In this document: in pieces, positions 29,775-40,274 of the stretch | Numbering within the stretch: the stretch's first letter is position 1 | Layout of the letters: the number at the start of each line of letters is the position of its first letter | Assembly: GCA_946894095.1 (NCBI GenBank) | Contig: OX335644.1 | Location: 6,615,595-6,679,594, forward strand | Origin: Incurvaria masculella | Taxonomy: Eukaryota > Arthropoda > Insecta > Lepidoptera > Incurvariidae | DNA: 64,000 bases | Reading direction: 5' to 3' | Made by a program: the position numbers and the translations under genes | Notes under the pieces: model-generated | The model's input: the letters and a program-made list of their open reading frames with translations, nothing else | The model's database searches: none | Told to the model about the DNA's origin: nothing

Positions 29775-32700
29775 ATGCCATTAACTGCGGCTGAAAGGCA
29801 ACGAAGATACAGAGAAAAACTTAAGAATGAAAACCCTGAAAAGCTGGAGCAATTAAAACAACAAAATTTAGAAAGAACCAAAGCAAGGTACAAAAAAATT
29901 AAAGATCTCCCCGACAGTAAACAAAATCTACAACGTAAAAAATGGCGGAATCTGAAAAAAAAAACCTCTGAAAATTACGAAAATATGCCAAATAAAGATA
30001 AACCAGAAAAAAAACGATGTAAAATTCGATACCAGGTATTAAAGGAAAATCGTGAATTAAAAGCAACTGTGTCTTTACTATTGAAAAAAGTTAAAAGCCA
30101 AAAAAAAACCATATACTGATACAAGAAACAAAATGAAAGATTGAAAAACCGATTGGAAAAGCAGAAAGAGGAAAATCAACAAAAAAATTGGAAAATAAAG
30201 AAAACGAGCAAACTATCCTAATACCATTTTCAAAAGCAGAACAATTCATAAATGAAAATGTACCGCACATACCGAGCCCAGACAAGCAAACAGTAAAAAA
30301 GGTTCTCTTTGAAAATATTCTACTGAAAGAGTCATTCCATATCCAGTATTCCCAGGCAACTAATAATCATGAAAGAGATACATTAAAAAAGGTGATAAAC
30401 AACGAAATTATAAAAAAATATATAATGAAAACAAAACTAAGTTTATGTACAGGCTTAAAAGGAAGATTGAGGAAGCAAAGATCATTGAAACTACAAATAT
30501 CGGAACGATTAAACATGCTTAAATATTTTTTTGATAGAGAAGACAATAGTCGTTGCACAGCTGGGAAAAAGGAGTACAGAACATTTCACAAAAACAAACA
30601 ACAAATAAGATATCTTCTGGATTCTATGAAAAATTTACACCAAAAATACAGAAAAGAAGGAGGCCAACTGTCATACACTACTTTCACACGTTATAAACCA
30701 TTTTACATCTTGAATACCAGGATTACTATGCCTGCGTCAAACATGCCAATTTAAGTTTCATGGCTAACAAGTTAAAGCAAATTGGCATACTAAAGACGGA
30801 GAACTTGGTTGAGCTTGTGGGAAAAATCGTTTGCAGCGTAAATGATTACAAATGCATGTATGATGAATGTGAGAAATGCTCCAATTTAGTCATTGAATAT
30901 GACTTATCACAAAGGAATTTTACAGATATAGTTACATGGAAAAGGTGGATAACGGAAAAGCATACATATACCAAAAAGGCTAAAGATCAAAATGAAAATG
31001 AACAGAAAGAAACGAAAAAAACAGTAAAAGAAGAAACTACAGGGTCAATCAAAACACTTTTGGAGTCTTTTTCCAAGCAGCTACGTTCTTTCAAAAAACA
31101 TCACTTTAATATAACGCACCAGTATCGAATGTACAAATGTTGCAAGGAGAATCTCAGTGAAGTAGAAATTATAGTTCACTGTGACTTTTCAGAGAACTAT
31201 AGCTGTAAACTAAGTGAAGAAGTGCAGTCGATGCACTTTGGTGCATCAAAGAGACAATTTACCTTGCATACTGGTGTAGTTTATACCAAAGAAGAAACTA
31301 TGTCATTTTGTACAATATCTGCAAATAATGACCATGGCCCAGTTGGAATATGGGCCCATCTGCGCCCTGTGTTGGAATTTGTCAAAAACAAACTCCCCAA
31401 AGTAAATAAGGTTTAATAAAATAAGTTACTCAGAGGTCAGGGTCCACCACAACACAGTACCGACAAAAAAAAACTTTTACTTAATGAATGTGATAACTAA
31501 ACGGCTGGGATTCAATCAAGCGACTTGGTCGTTTTTTGAATCATCTCATGGGAAAGGTGCGGCCGATGGGATAGGGGGAGCAGTAAAAAGGAATCTGGAC
31601 AGCCGTGTGAAATTTGGTCAGGACATTCCAGATGCTATCACAGCATATGAAGCTTTAGTCAAGGATGTTACGTCAAAAATAAGTTATTTTTACATATGTG
31701 ATGAAAATATATACACAATAACGAAAGACCTTAACCTGACAAACCTAATTCCTGTACCTAACACAATGACGATTCACCAAGTGACTTCTTCGTCCAATGT
31801 TGTATACATTATAGACAAATAAGCTGTTTCTGTGGAAATGATGCAGGTTTTTGTAACTGTTATGAATTGAAAGAACATAATCTGAAAAAAAAAATACGAA
31901 TGTACAGAAAACACAGAAAAAGGTAGTACAAAAGAAAAGGAGAAAAAATAGGCGTCATGAAGACACATCGTCAGAAGATGATGCAGAAACAACAGATAAG
32001 ATAGTTCTTGCAGAAGTCTATAATGAACCGAAAGAAAATAATGAACAGGGAAGCAAGAAAGTGAACAGTGGAAACGAAAAATTGCAAAGAGAGGAAAATA
32101 ATTTTTATTTATCACATACTAACTTTGAAGGCATTGACATAGAAATTGTAGATGAAGCTGAAGTAATACCAGAAAATGTAAATGCTGAATTGACACCTGT
32201 ACAAACCGTTTGCTTAATAAACACTGACACTCCAGATTATATATTAGATATGCCTTCCTTAATTACTGATAGTATGGTCGCAGATATATCATCAGATTTT
32301 AATTTCTCTTTACTAGCTTCGCCAACATCCAGTATAAACAGTCCAATGTCCAAAATAACACAGATTGAAAAGATGCACGATATTCTCCCTAATACAACTT
32401 TACCATCAACGTCTGGCAGAAAGGATTTGTTACCTCCAAAATGTCTTGACTTTTGTTGGGATCATAAAACTGGCACAAAGGAATCGACAACCGTAAAAAT
32501 AGAAGAAAGTAAGAAAAAACAAGTGGCAAGAAAAATGTACAAGAGAAAAATAAACGAACAACAATATTAAGAATATAAGAAACGTAAAAGTTTAGAGTCC
32601 GAGTTAAGACGTAAGACAGTTATAAGATGTGCGGGCTGTGAAGATGATCTAATCAGTGATGTAGAAGATGAAGATGAAAAAAATATTGGCTGTGATACTT

Positions 32701-32804
32701 GTGATAAGTGGTTCCACATGCGGTGCACTAAGAAAAAAGGGATACCTTATACACAAGTTGCGAATGAGAATTTTGTGTGTCACATATGTTATTTGTTTAA
32801 GTGA
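29775..32804 (+). pseudogene. Decayed transposase-like protein with C-terminal PHD finger
   Basis: The frame starts at ATG 29775 (MPLTAAERQRRYREKLK, a basic N-terminus followed by Lys/Glu-rich coiled-coil sequence). It is broken by frameshifts near 30118, 30715, 31416-31484 and 31820, and by an in-frame TAA at 32568. Successive pieces cover 29775-30119, 30188-30754, 30760-31416, 31484-31822 and 32061-32804. Candidate catalytic landmarks are HCDFSENY (Asp codon at 31183) and SSHGKGAADGIGG (Asp codon at 31565). The C-terminus has C-x2-C (CAGC), C-x2-C (CDTC), H-x2-C (HMRC) and C-x2-C (CHIC), the C4HC3 order of a PHD finger. I recall similar proteins as repetitive unnamed families in insects and cnidarians. 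A cut-and-paste transposase is an inference. Confidence 0.7.
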
Positions 32805-33097
32805 ACATTAAACTTTCCTAAGCAATCAACTTTTTGTTTTTATTTAGTACCTACCTACCTTCTTAAATACAAATTGATTGGTAAGCTCTTACAAAAGATA
32901 AGACATGACAACCTATGTGAAGGCACCTTTATAAATTCCTCTGTGTAACAAAAATTCATTTGTGTAACGAAATTTTAATATTCCCTTGTGTTTTCCTTTG
33001 TGTAACGTACAATTTTTTTGATAATGACTCATATACCCCCTATACAATACTAATCTATGGCAGGCAGACTCGCGAGGTCTACAGCTCAGAGCCGATA

Positions 33098-33412
33098 GTC
33101 CCAGTTCTCACCTAAATTGGCGTTTACTTAACTTCGAAGTTCCTTAAAAACGTCAAACTCCATACAAGTTGTTACTAGATATTATGTGATTTTACTTCTT
33201 CAAGCTGTCAAAGTCAAACTCGGACTTCCGATTTGTATGAAAACGCTGAGTCGACGTAAACGGCAACGTTGTGTGAGCTTTCAAATCAAGCTCGGACTCG
33301 CAAATGTTAGTTCGATTAACGCCCACTGCGCGCGCTCTTCAACTTCTCCATACATTTGAAAACGCCAGTCGATCGGTTTGCCGTAAACGCCAATTTAGGT
33401 GACAACTCAGAC
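33098..33412. mobile_element. Foldback DNA transposon, copy 3 (inverted)
   Basis: Same family as 5399-5733 but reversed: the left end reads CACCTAAATTGGCGTTTAC and the right end GCCAGTCGATCGGTTTGCCG, then CCAATTTAGGTGACAACTC. It lies about 65 bp beyond the right end of the large transposon. Confidence 0.75.
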
Positions 33413-35359
33413 AGAGAGCTACTAAAACAATGACTACCTCTGGGCGCTCCTATAGTATAGTACCTCCTCTTTGTGAGGTACACCCTTATTTTAACTAAGA
33501 AGCTTCTTGAATATCTCCTCTACATGAGGTGGTTTGTAGTAAAATAGCTTTAACTATTACTCCTTTTTGTTGCTCTTTTCTACAGCCGGTGTACTGTTAA
33601 TTACTGGATCGCCGACGCCTAATCTAGCTGTACTTATGGAATATAATTGCCGACAACAGCCAGAAAGCAAGAAAGAAGCGATGCTGACTCATTTTACTCG
33701 TGGCTACTGACTGACTGAGGCATACATAAGACAGATAAGTATTTTAGGTTATATTAGGGACTGCGATAACCGCACGTCCCACTACCAAAAATTACACGCA
33801 CGAAATACCCCGTAGGGGTAGTCACAGATTGAGCTTTTCCAGCCTCAGTGCAATGGCTGGGCCCAACCCGGGGCAACCGCCTCCTTGATCACGGTACACC
33901 CTACGCCAGGTTAGTATGACTTTGCGCATAAGCGTTCATTATTTATGCTGCTCATTTAGAATTTTGTTAACACAAAACAAACAGATACATAGTGACATCT
34001 ATTGTCTGTATACATTTAATAGTTTGATTTTTTTTGACAGCTTGAAAGAGGTTGAGTTGGCGCCAAAATGTCGTAAATGACAGATTTTATTGTTGCTGTG
34101 AGAGTTGTGAGGAAAACGTGTGTTGAGTCAAACTGATTTGGAGCAACGTTTCCGCGGCGACCCAGGGTTTGTTTTCATGACGTCGCTATCGCTGAAGAAG
34201 CGGCGGTATATCATGGTTCGCGTAGCTGAAGAGATTCTCGTCTGCGGCGCCGCTGGGGGTCTGCTGAGGTAGTACCCGTATGGACCCATCTCGCGTCTTT
34301 GCCATGGACTTGCTGCGATCCTATTGATTCACAGAAGAGAAAAGGAAGCATAAGTGTCATTTTGTCACTACGCACGACTCCGCCTTATGTACACATTGTG
34401 CATATAATCATAAGGGAAGACGGCCGTACGTCGTACGCCACACTGTCCAAACATCGCAATGCGCCCGAATGTGCTCTCGAAATGCGTTCGCCAAATCAGT
34501 TTCCACCCACACAAACCCTCCAATACCTCTGCGACTATGTTTGCGTGTGTTATGTATGCTTAAGTTGAAAGAATTCTTTCTTTTCCCCTGGGCATAGATG
34601 ACACCGCATTCCTACACTTAATTTTAGTCCACTACGAGTATAATATGATCTCGATTGCAATTGAAGTTCCACTGTAGGAATTTATCTATGAATAATTGTT
34701 CTTGTTCATTAATTAAACGATACAAATTATTGTTCACAATTTACAATTTATGTAATATAAACTCGCATTTATATATAATTGATTATATAGCTTATTCGGA
34801 TGCATCATCCGGGACGCATGGAAGCATGTTCTTGTGAAATAGCACTACACAACGTTTAGCCCGTAATCATTCGAAAGATTACACTAGTTACTTGCTCATG
34901 CCACAGAAGTAATATAGGGTTCCATACACATAAATTGCAGCACTGTACAAGTTTACTTGATTTTTTAAATATATTAATCCATACGCTTAGAATGTAAGCA
35001 CAGCGCGCTATGCTAGGTCTATGAGTCGATCAATGTTGAGTACATTTTATTCGACTCTATTTTGATTTTCCAAAAAACAAACGAGCAGACACATATTTGT
35101 TGACTGGTTATTGAAGAAGACTCAAGTAACACAGAACAACTATTTTCGAATTTGATACGTTCTAACTGGTGGGATACAAAAATATACATAGCCAGGAGAT
35201 CGGGACTTTCACCCTCTTATTAAGTCTAGGCCACTTAACTTAACTTGAAAGCAAAGTGAAATATTGCCGCCCCTAGGCAACGACCATACGTCTGCCCGCC
35301 ACTAGGCCGCGGCTACAAATCTATGAACTACTGGAAAAACGCTGATGGTCAGTACAATA
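33413..35359. other. Intergenic stretch, no confident gene
   Basis: A GC-richer segment at 34030-34300 includes a short coding-like plus-strand frame (34177-34269) followed by a possible GT donor, but nothing around it confirms a gene. Otherwise nothing is recognised. The part nearest 35359 is probably the 3' UTR of gene Y on the minus strand. Confidence 0.4.
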
Positions 35360-37366
35360 TTACCATATCATAATCGGCTGCTGTGGTGTCGATTGTGTGA
35401 AAATGTAAAAAGCTGCTCCGAGGGGCACCATTCCTAGAAGCCAGATAACCGATTGCTGCACCATGTACGCTTTTTCGAAGATTACGTACTCTCCGATTTC
35501 TTCATCCTCAGACTGAAACAGTAGCCAATACATTTCTAAACACAGTAGTAAGTAAGTAACTACCGAAATGGCGTACTTACAAAAGAGCAAAATTGTTTAT
35601 TAACACCGTCGTTATTTTGTATGGACAGTGATCGCGGGTATAACAAATTCTACAGGCACTTTCTACCACATCCAGCAATTTCGTGCTTTGTGAGTTTCGG
35701 AACGTTAAAATTACAACTGCTAAGTAAGGGCTTCCTCGTTCGTGAGTCGGATTCCATGTAAAGTAGGTCCCCTTTCCTGTATTACTAAGTGGTATGGTTG
35801 CGTACCATCGCATTGAATAAAGATGAAAATTGTCCGTGTTTTCCATCCAGTTTAATGTAGCCGTGTAATATAAGGAAGGTCCTGGCATTGCACCTAATTC
35901 CCATGAAGTCTGCTCAGATCTTGCGGTTAACCAACCTGTAGATTTCCTTGGTTTGGAACCATTAATCAAACCATTCAGCCACGTCACTCGTTTTGCACCC
36001 TAAACCTTGACCTTGTTGCACCAATTGTACACTTTGTATTTATTGTCAGTATGCGAATATGATCTTACTTGTTGCTCTGCATACACGTAAGAGGCCATCT
36101 TGATGAGGTGGATTAGCAGGAACCAAATCCGCACTCCGTAGACAACCAACCAAGTGAACACCAGCTCCTGCACATTTGCATATTTCATAGAAATTATGTC
36201 TATAGCATATTCACATGTCCGTATATAGTTACATGGCTTCTTTTGCAATAAACTACTCGAATCTATCGTGATCTAGCTATAACTGATCCCCTTTTTAGGG
36301 TTCCGTACCCAAAGGGTACCAAACGGAACCCTATTACTAAGACTCCGCTGTCTGTCCGTCCATCCGTCCGTACGTCCGTCTGTCACAGGGCTGTATCTCA
36401 TCTCTCCTCCGAGGTATCGCACCTCTCTCTTATGATTCCATACTTCTGAACCCATGTTATCCTTTACTACTTTCCTCCCGGATCCATCGCATTGAATTTA
36501 AGACAGTCGAAGGGGCAAATAATAATTGGCCGTATTTTCCACCCAGTTCAATGCAGCCGTGCTCATATTGCAACAATTTATCTCACTAGTGAATTACAAG
36601 TTCGTGACTCCCGTATTTTTAAAGGTATTGCGTCATTGCGGTCACACAGGTGGGCGGCGCACGTATACAAGTTAGCTGCATGCAGCTACCACAGAACAAA
36701 GAGAACGGGCAGCTACAGTGCGGACCAAACTTTTTGGCCGCTCTGAATACACGCCTAGTCCGAATTTGCAATTGGCCTCAAATCAGCCATAAAGTGTGGC
36801 CCAAGCTAAAGGTAAAGGCGCTCGACCGCATTGCTACCTCAGACCATTCCAGTCAGCCTAGCTGTGCTGCTGTAACCATTCGTTTGAACACACGTGCATA
36901 TGTAAGATCAAATGTATGCTGCACGAGCTTAACTACGGTCTTCAGTAGGCCAATGTAACAACTTAGGCCTGGACCACATGATCTGAATAAAACCAGACGG
37001 ACGGAATTCATTTTATGAATCGCCTATAGAAGTGTATGATTCCGTCCACGTGCACTCACTGATTCCGGAGTTACCCCCCATACATAGGCAAAAATCCGAC
37101 CGAATGCGCACACTCATATAGGTGGTCCTATAAGTGGCACGGCACCTACTTCCTACGGTAATGCTGGGCTAATGTGACAGTGGGTTGCCATAAAAACGGT
37201 ACCTGCACGATGAGCTCCCACACCGGCGTCCGGCGGAAGAGGAAGCGGCGGAAGAGCAGCCGCATCAGCCACTGCGCCAGCACGGCCGTGCCCGCCGCCC
37301 ACAGCAGCGTCGGCGCCGCTGAGAGCGCGCCCTCGCCGCAGCGCGCCGCCTCTACCGTCTTGCACA
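35360..37366 (-). CDS. Gene Y: small multi-pass membrane protein, 3' three exons
   Basis: I do not recognise the family. Coding exons in order are about 37203-37366 (upstream edge uncertain), 36069-36167 and 35360-35512, joined at phase 0 by GT-AG sites, with TAA at 35360. Each exon holds one hydrophobic helix: SAAPTLLWAAGTAVLAQW, ELVFTWLVVYGVRIWFLLI and SVIWLLGMVPLGAAFYIF. The C-terminus is TPQQPIMIW. No ATG is seen in the first exon, so an upstream exon is missing or unrecognised. The middle exon (33 codons, phase 0 at both ends) matches the middle exon of gene X (32 codons), and the preceding exons look alike around the hydrophobic part. X and Y are therefore probably tandem paralogs. A SINE ends a few bases from the donor at 37202. 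Confidence 0.6.
35730..35906 (+). mobile_element. SINE fragment, between gene Y exons
   Basis: It carries 'gtgagtcggattccatgta', 'ttactaagtggtatggtt', 'ccatcgcattgaat', 'gttttccatccagttta' and 'gaaggtcctggcattgcacc'. The 3' end is truncated. Confidence 0.7.
36293..36420 (-). repeat. Interspersed repeat with GGTTCCGTACC end
   Basis: It starts 'ttagggttccgtacccaaag' and continues with 'ctattactaagactccgctg' and a GTCCGTCC tract. It is the inverted relative of the copy at 2500-2787. Confidence 0.65.
36486..36562 (+). mobile_element. SINE fragment
   Basis: Short piece of the shared body: 'catcgcattgaat', 'attttccacccagttcaatg' and 'cagccgtgct'. Confidence 0.5.
37128..37196 (+). mobile_element. 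SINE 3' fragment next to gene Y splice donor
   Basis: It contains 'ggcacggcacctacttccta' and 'gctgggctaatgtgacagtg', then 'gccataaaaa'. The end lies within about 6 bases of the gene Y donor site (AC at 37201-37202 on the plus strand). Confidence 0.5.
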
Positions 37367-40274
37367 CACTTTTTAAGGTAAGACCGCACTAGGCGTAACT
37401 ACACTGCGGCGCGGAGCGACGCGACGCGACCTTACTGAGTATACCGCACTGGCGCGACATTACGCAGCAAATTTTGCTTGTCAGTCGTTCGGCAACTTCT
37501 GAGCAAGATGGAAGAAACTGAGATGGACATTATAATAGTTACTTTGCTCTGTGAGGTAGAAGAAAGGTTGGAGCAAGCAAAAAAGAAGTAAAGGATATGG
37601 ATACATGACTTTCCAAATTCACAATGTGAAAATGGAGAATATCACAGATATCTGCTCGTAGCCCAGTGGCGTGGGACTTGCCTAGCATGCCAGGGGTCTG
37701 GGGTCTAATCCTCGACCCGTCATGCAACACTTTCTTTCTCTTTCCGAGTTGGATAAATGCATTTTGTTAAGCCCGGCCTGCATGGGATGAATCTATGTCC
37801 GACAATGAAAAAAAATTACCGTGTTTTCCATCCAGTTCAGTGTAGCCGTGGTCATTAAAGTAAGGTACCGGCATGGCACCGATTTCCTTCGGGAATGGGG
37901 TGTATTGGGTTAATATCATGACGGTATTTTTGTGGTATTTGCCATACATGTCAGGTTTAATAAAAAAAGGTCTGTTACTTATTCTGTGCTTGAGGCGTTT
38001 CAGGGAGTAATTGTGCCAATTTTACTCCGTTCGATATTTCTACAATCCGTTTAAACCTTAGATGTTTAAACAGGATATTTCAAGATAAGATTAACTTTTT
38101 TTCATGGTTCCCATACATTTTGTTAAAGTCACGTGAATCATTTGTACGGGGACCGCGAAAAGGAAAATAGAGGGCCTTTTTTCTTTAAAAATTTAGTAAT
38201 TCCATACCCCAAGTTTCTCCTACCTATCCCGTATATACCCTGTGTATATTACTGTGCTAAAATCTACAATGAACTATCAAGACTTTACTCTGGCAGCATG
38301 AATCTCAGATGAGACCAGTTGCCACAGAAAAGGCTGGAGCCTCTCTCTGCAAAGAAGTTCCATTTAGATTCCATAAATACTTAGCCCCTTGTGACATATG
38401 ACAGAAAATAATTGACGAAAAAAGTTAACATATGCACGTCAAGAATGACGTTAGAGTGATAAGAAACTAACTAACATCGTATCCGAGGTTTTGTAAATAG
38501 TTCAAAACTTCCGTCAGCAAGTCGTGCATGATGAGGAGTTGAAGTTCACTCGTCAACACGCAAGAAGTAATATCACGTAAAATTTGGCGCGAATTGTCCT
38601 AACATTAATAAACGAAATGTTGTTGTTGTAAACTAAATTAATAAACAAAGTGGTTGGTGTGGCAACCATCCAAATAACTCAAAATATCTACACCAATCGA
38701 GGAATTTGTAAAATATATATATATGTCAATGACATCAATGATTTCTTATTACCTGATGAATTATTATTATTTTAGACCTATTGCCCAACGATGCCCATGG
38801 ACTTTCGTACCTTGAAGGGGGCTGCGAAATCCATGCCGGCCGCTCAGGTGCTTCACACCATGTTTGAAGAACCCCAGGTTGTACTATGGAGACAATAGCA
38901 GGGAGTTGATTCCATTGTTTACCGGCCCGATAAAGGGTACAGAGGATACATTTAGGTTCGCGTGCACAATCTCTGTTAATATAGATCTCTCTTATTTGTT
39001 ATTCTATATATATATTTTAATTTCAAAATTATCACTAACCACGGATAGTTCCAAATCCTGGCTGTACGAAAGAAAATTGAGTTTGAGAAACGGTTCGTCC
39101 TCAAAAGCCTAATGTCAACCGCAAGGGGGTGCTCTGATTATCTGCGGCGGGTGCTCTGGATATAGGTATAGGATGGGGAGAAATAAGGAATGCAAGTTCC
39201 ACAGAGCAACAACAGTTAGTACCTGTAGAACGGACTGAGCAACCTCATAAATCGTCTGTAGCTCAGGGATTCCAGGCCAACGGTGAGTTGTTGGTCCCCA
39301 ATTGATCCCTAACAAGTAGGACCGCTTAGCGCTGAATTGAGTCCAAGGACGCCAACAGGTAGGTACTGGGGACCACATGCGGCCCTAGGATGGAGCGAAT
39401 GGAGCGGTCGCTCGAGGCGCCAGGTGGCAAGAGGCCAAAACGCCAAATGCAAAAAAACAGTGGGGACTTCCTACGAAAGAACAAAAAATCAAAATCAACG
39501 TCAAAGTATGATGAAATACGTCACTTTGTATTGATAGTATGGAAGAAACTCCATGCGGTTCACTAAAAGTGACGTGTCTGAACATTGATTAACTCAGCCG
39601 TTTCTTCGCGCAACCGGGGCTTAGTTACTAAGTAGGTACCTTAGCAGTTTTCTTTCAATTTCTGCAGGATTTAAATTAGTCATACAATAGGTAGGTAGGT
39701 ATAGAATAGGTAGGTAGAATAGACACTAATACAAGGGAACTGGGTGCCATGCCAGTACCTACTTTTTAGCAATTTTCAAAATGTTAGATTGTTTTTTTTT
39801 GTACTAGCTTAGAAAATGTATACGGTCCGATGGCGCTATTATTTTTTATAGCGCACCGTCTAACAAAGACAAGAAACTTTGTGAGCCGGACACGTTCGGA
39901 CTTATTCTGTGGTTTGAAGCCACAATTGTAATACGATTCACCTGACGAATAGCAAAATATGATTCTGGATGTAATTTTTGATGATTTTTTTAAGTTTTGC
40001 TTGTAAATACGTTTGCAACCACGATATTTTAGTGGAATATAAAATAATGGTAAAAAAATGGTTTCTATCTATTACATATTTCAATCTATCTTTAAAGGAG
40101 TCATGCGCGCTCCCGGGAGGTAGTTCAAAAAAAAACATGAACAACTTTTCCTCTTTGAAATTTAAACACATTAGTTAAATTACAATTCGCCTTTATTTAC
40201 GTGAAGTAATGGGATTGTATCATTTTTTGTTGCTTATTCATCTGAGATCACCGACAGCATTTATGATGTGTCTT
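37367..40274. other. Region between genes Y and X
   Basis: This holds a full-length SINE (37650-37968) and much AT-rich sequence. A short coding-like patch at 38777-38870 is open in more than one frame. On the minus strand near 39115-39280, an ORF (TIYEVAQSVLQ followed by a hydrophobic run) may be a relic of another X/Y-type exon. No complete gene is supported. The end nearest 40274 is probably the 3' UTR of gene X. Confidence 0.4.
37650..37968 (+). mobile_element. SINE, full length, tRNA-like head
   Basis: The head reads 'ctcgtagcccagtggcgtgg' (A-box-like) and 'ggggtctaatcctcg' (degenerate B box). A linker 'ctttctctttccgagttgga' and the shared body follow, ending 'catacatgtcaggttt' and an A-rich tail. 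Part of the body upstream of 'ttttccatccagttc' is shortened. Confidence 0.78.

Larger units (their letters stand above)
26593..33033 (+). mobile_element. 6.4-kb DNA transposon with terminal inverted repeats and PHD-finger protein
   Basis: The ends are inverted repeats matching at 27 of 29 positions: TATATGAGTCAATATC on the left and, complemented, TATATGAGTCATTATC on the right (26591-26619 and 33007-33035). A target duplication of TA or TATA is possible; the palindromic ends make this ambiguous. Inside are a decayed plus-strand coding region (29775-32804), a tandem repeat (27903-28405), a younger SINE (28492-28824) and TTTGTGTAAC motifs near both ends. The superfamily was not identified. Confidence 0.7.

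Noticed and set aside
38777..38870. Plus-strand exon (MPMDFRTLKGAAKSMP)
   Set aside because: Several frames are open across the same bases, and no partner exon or family match was found.
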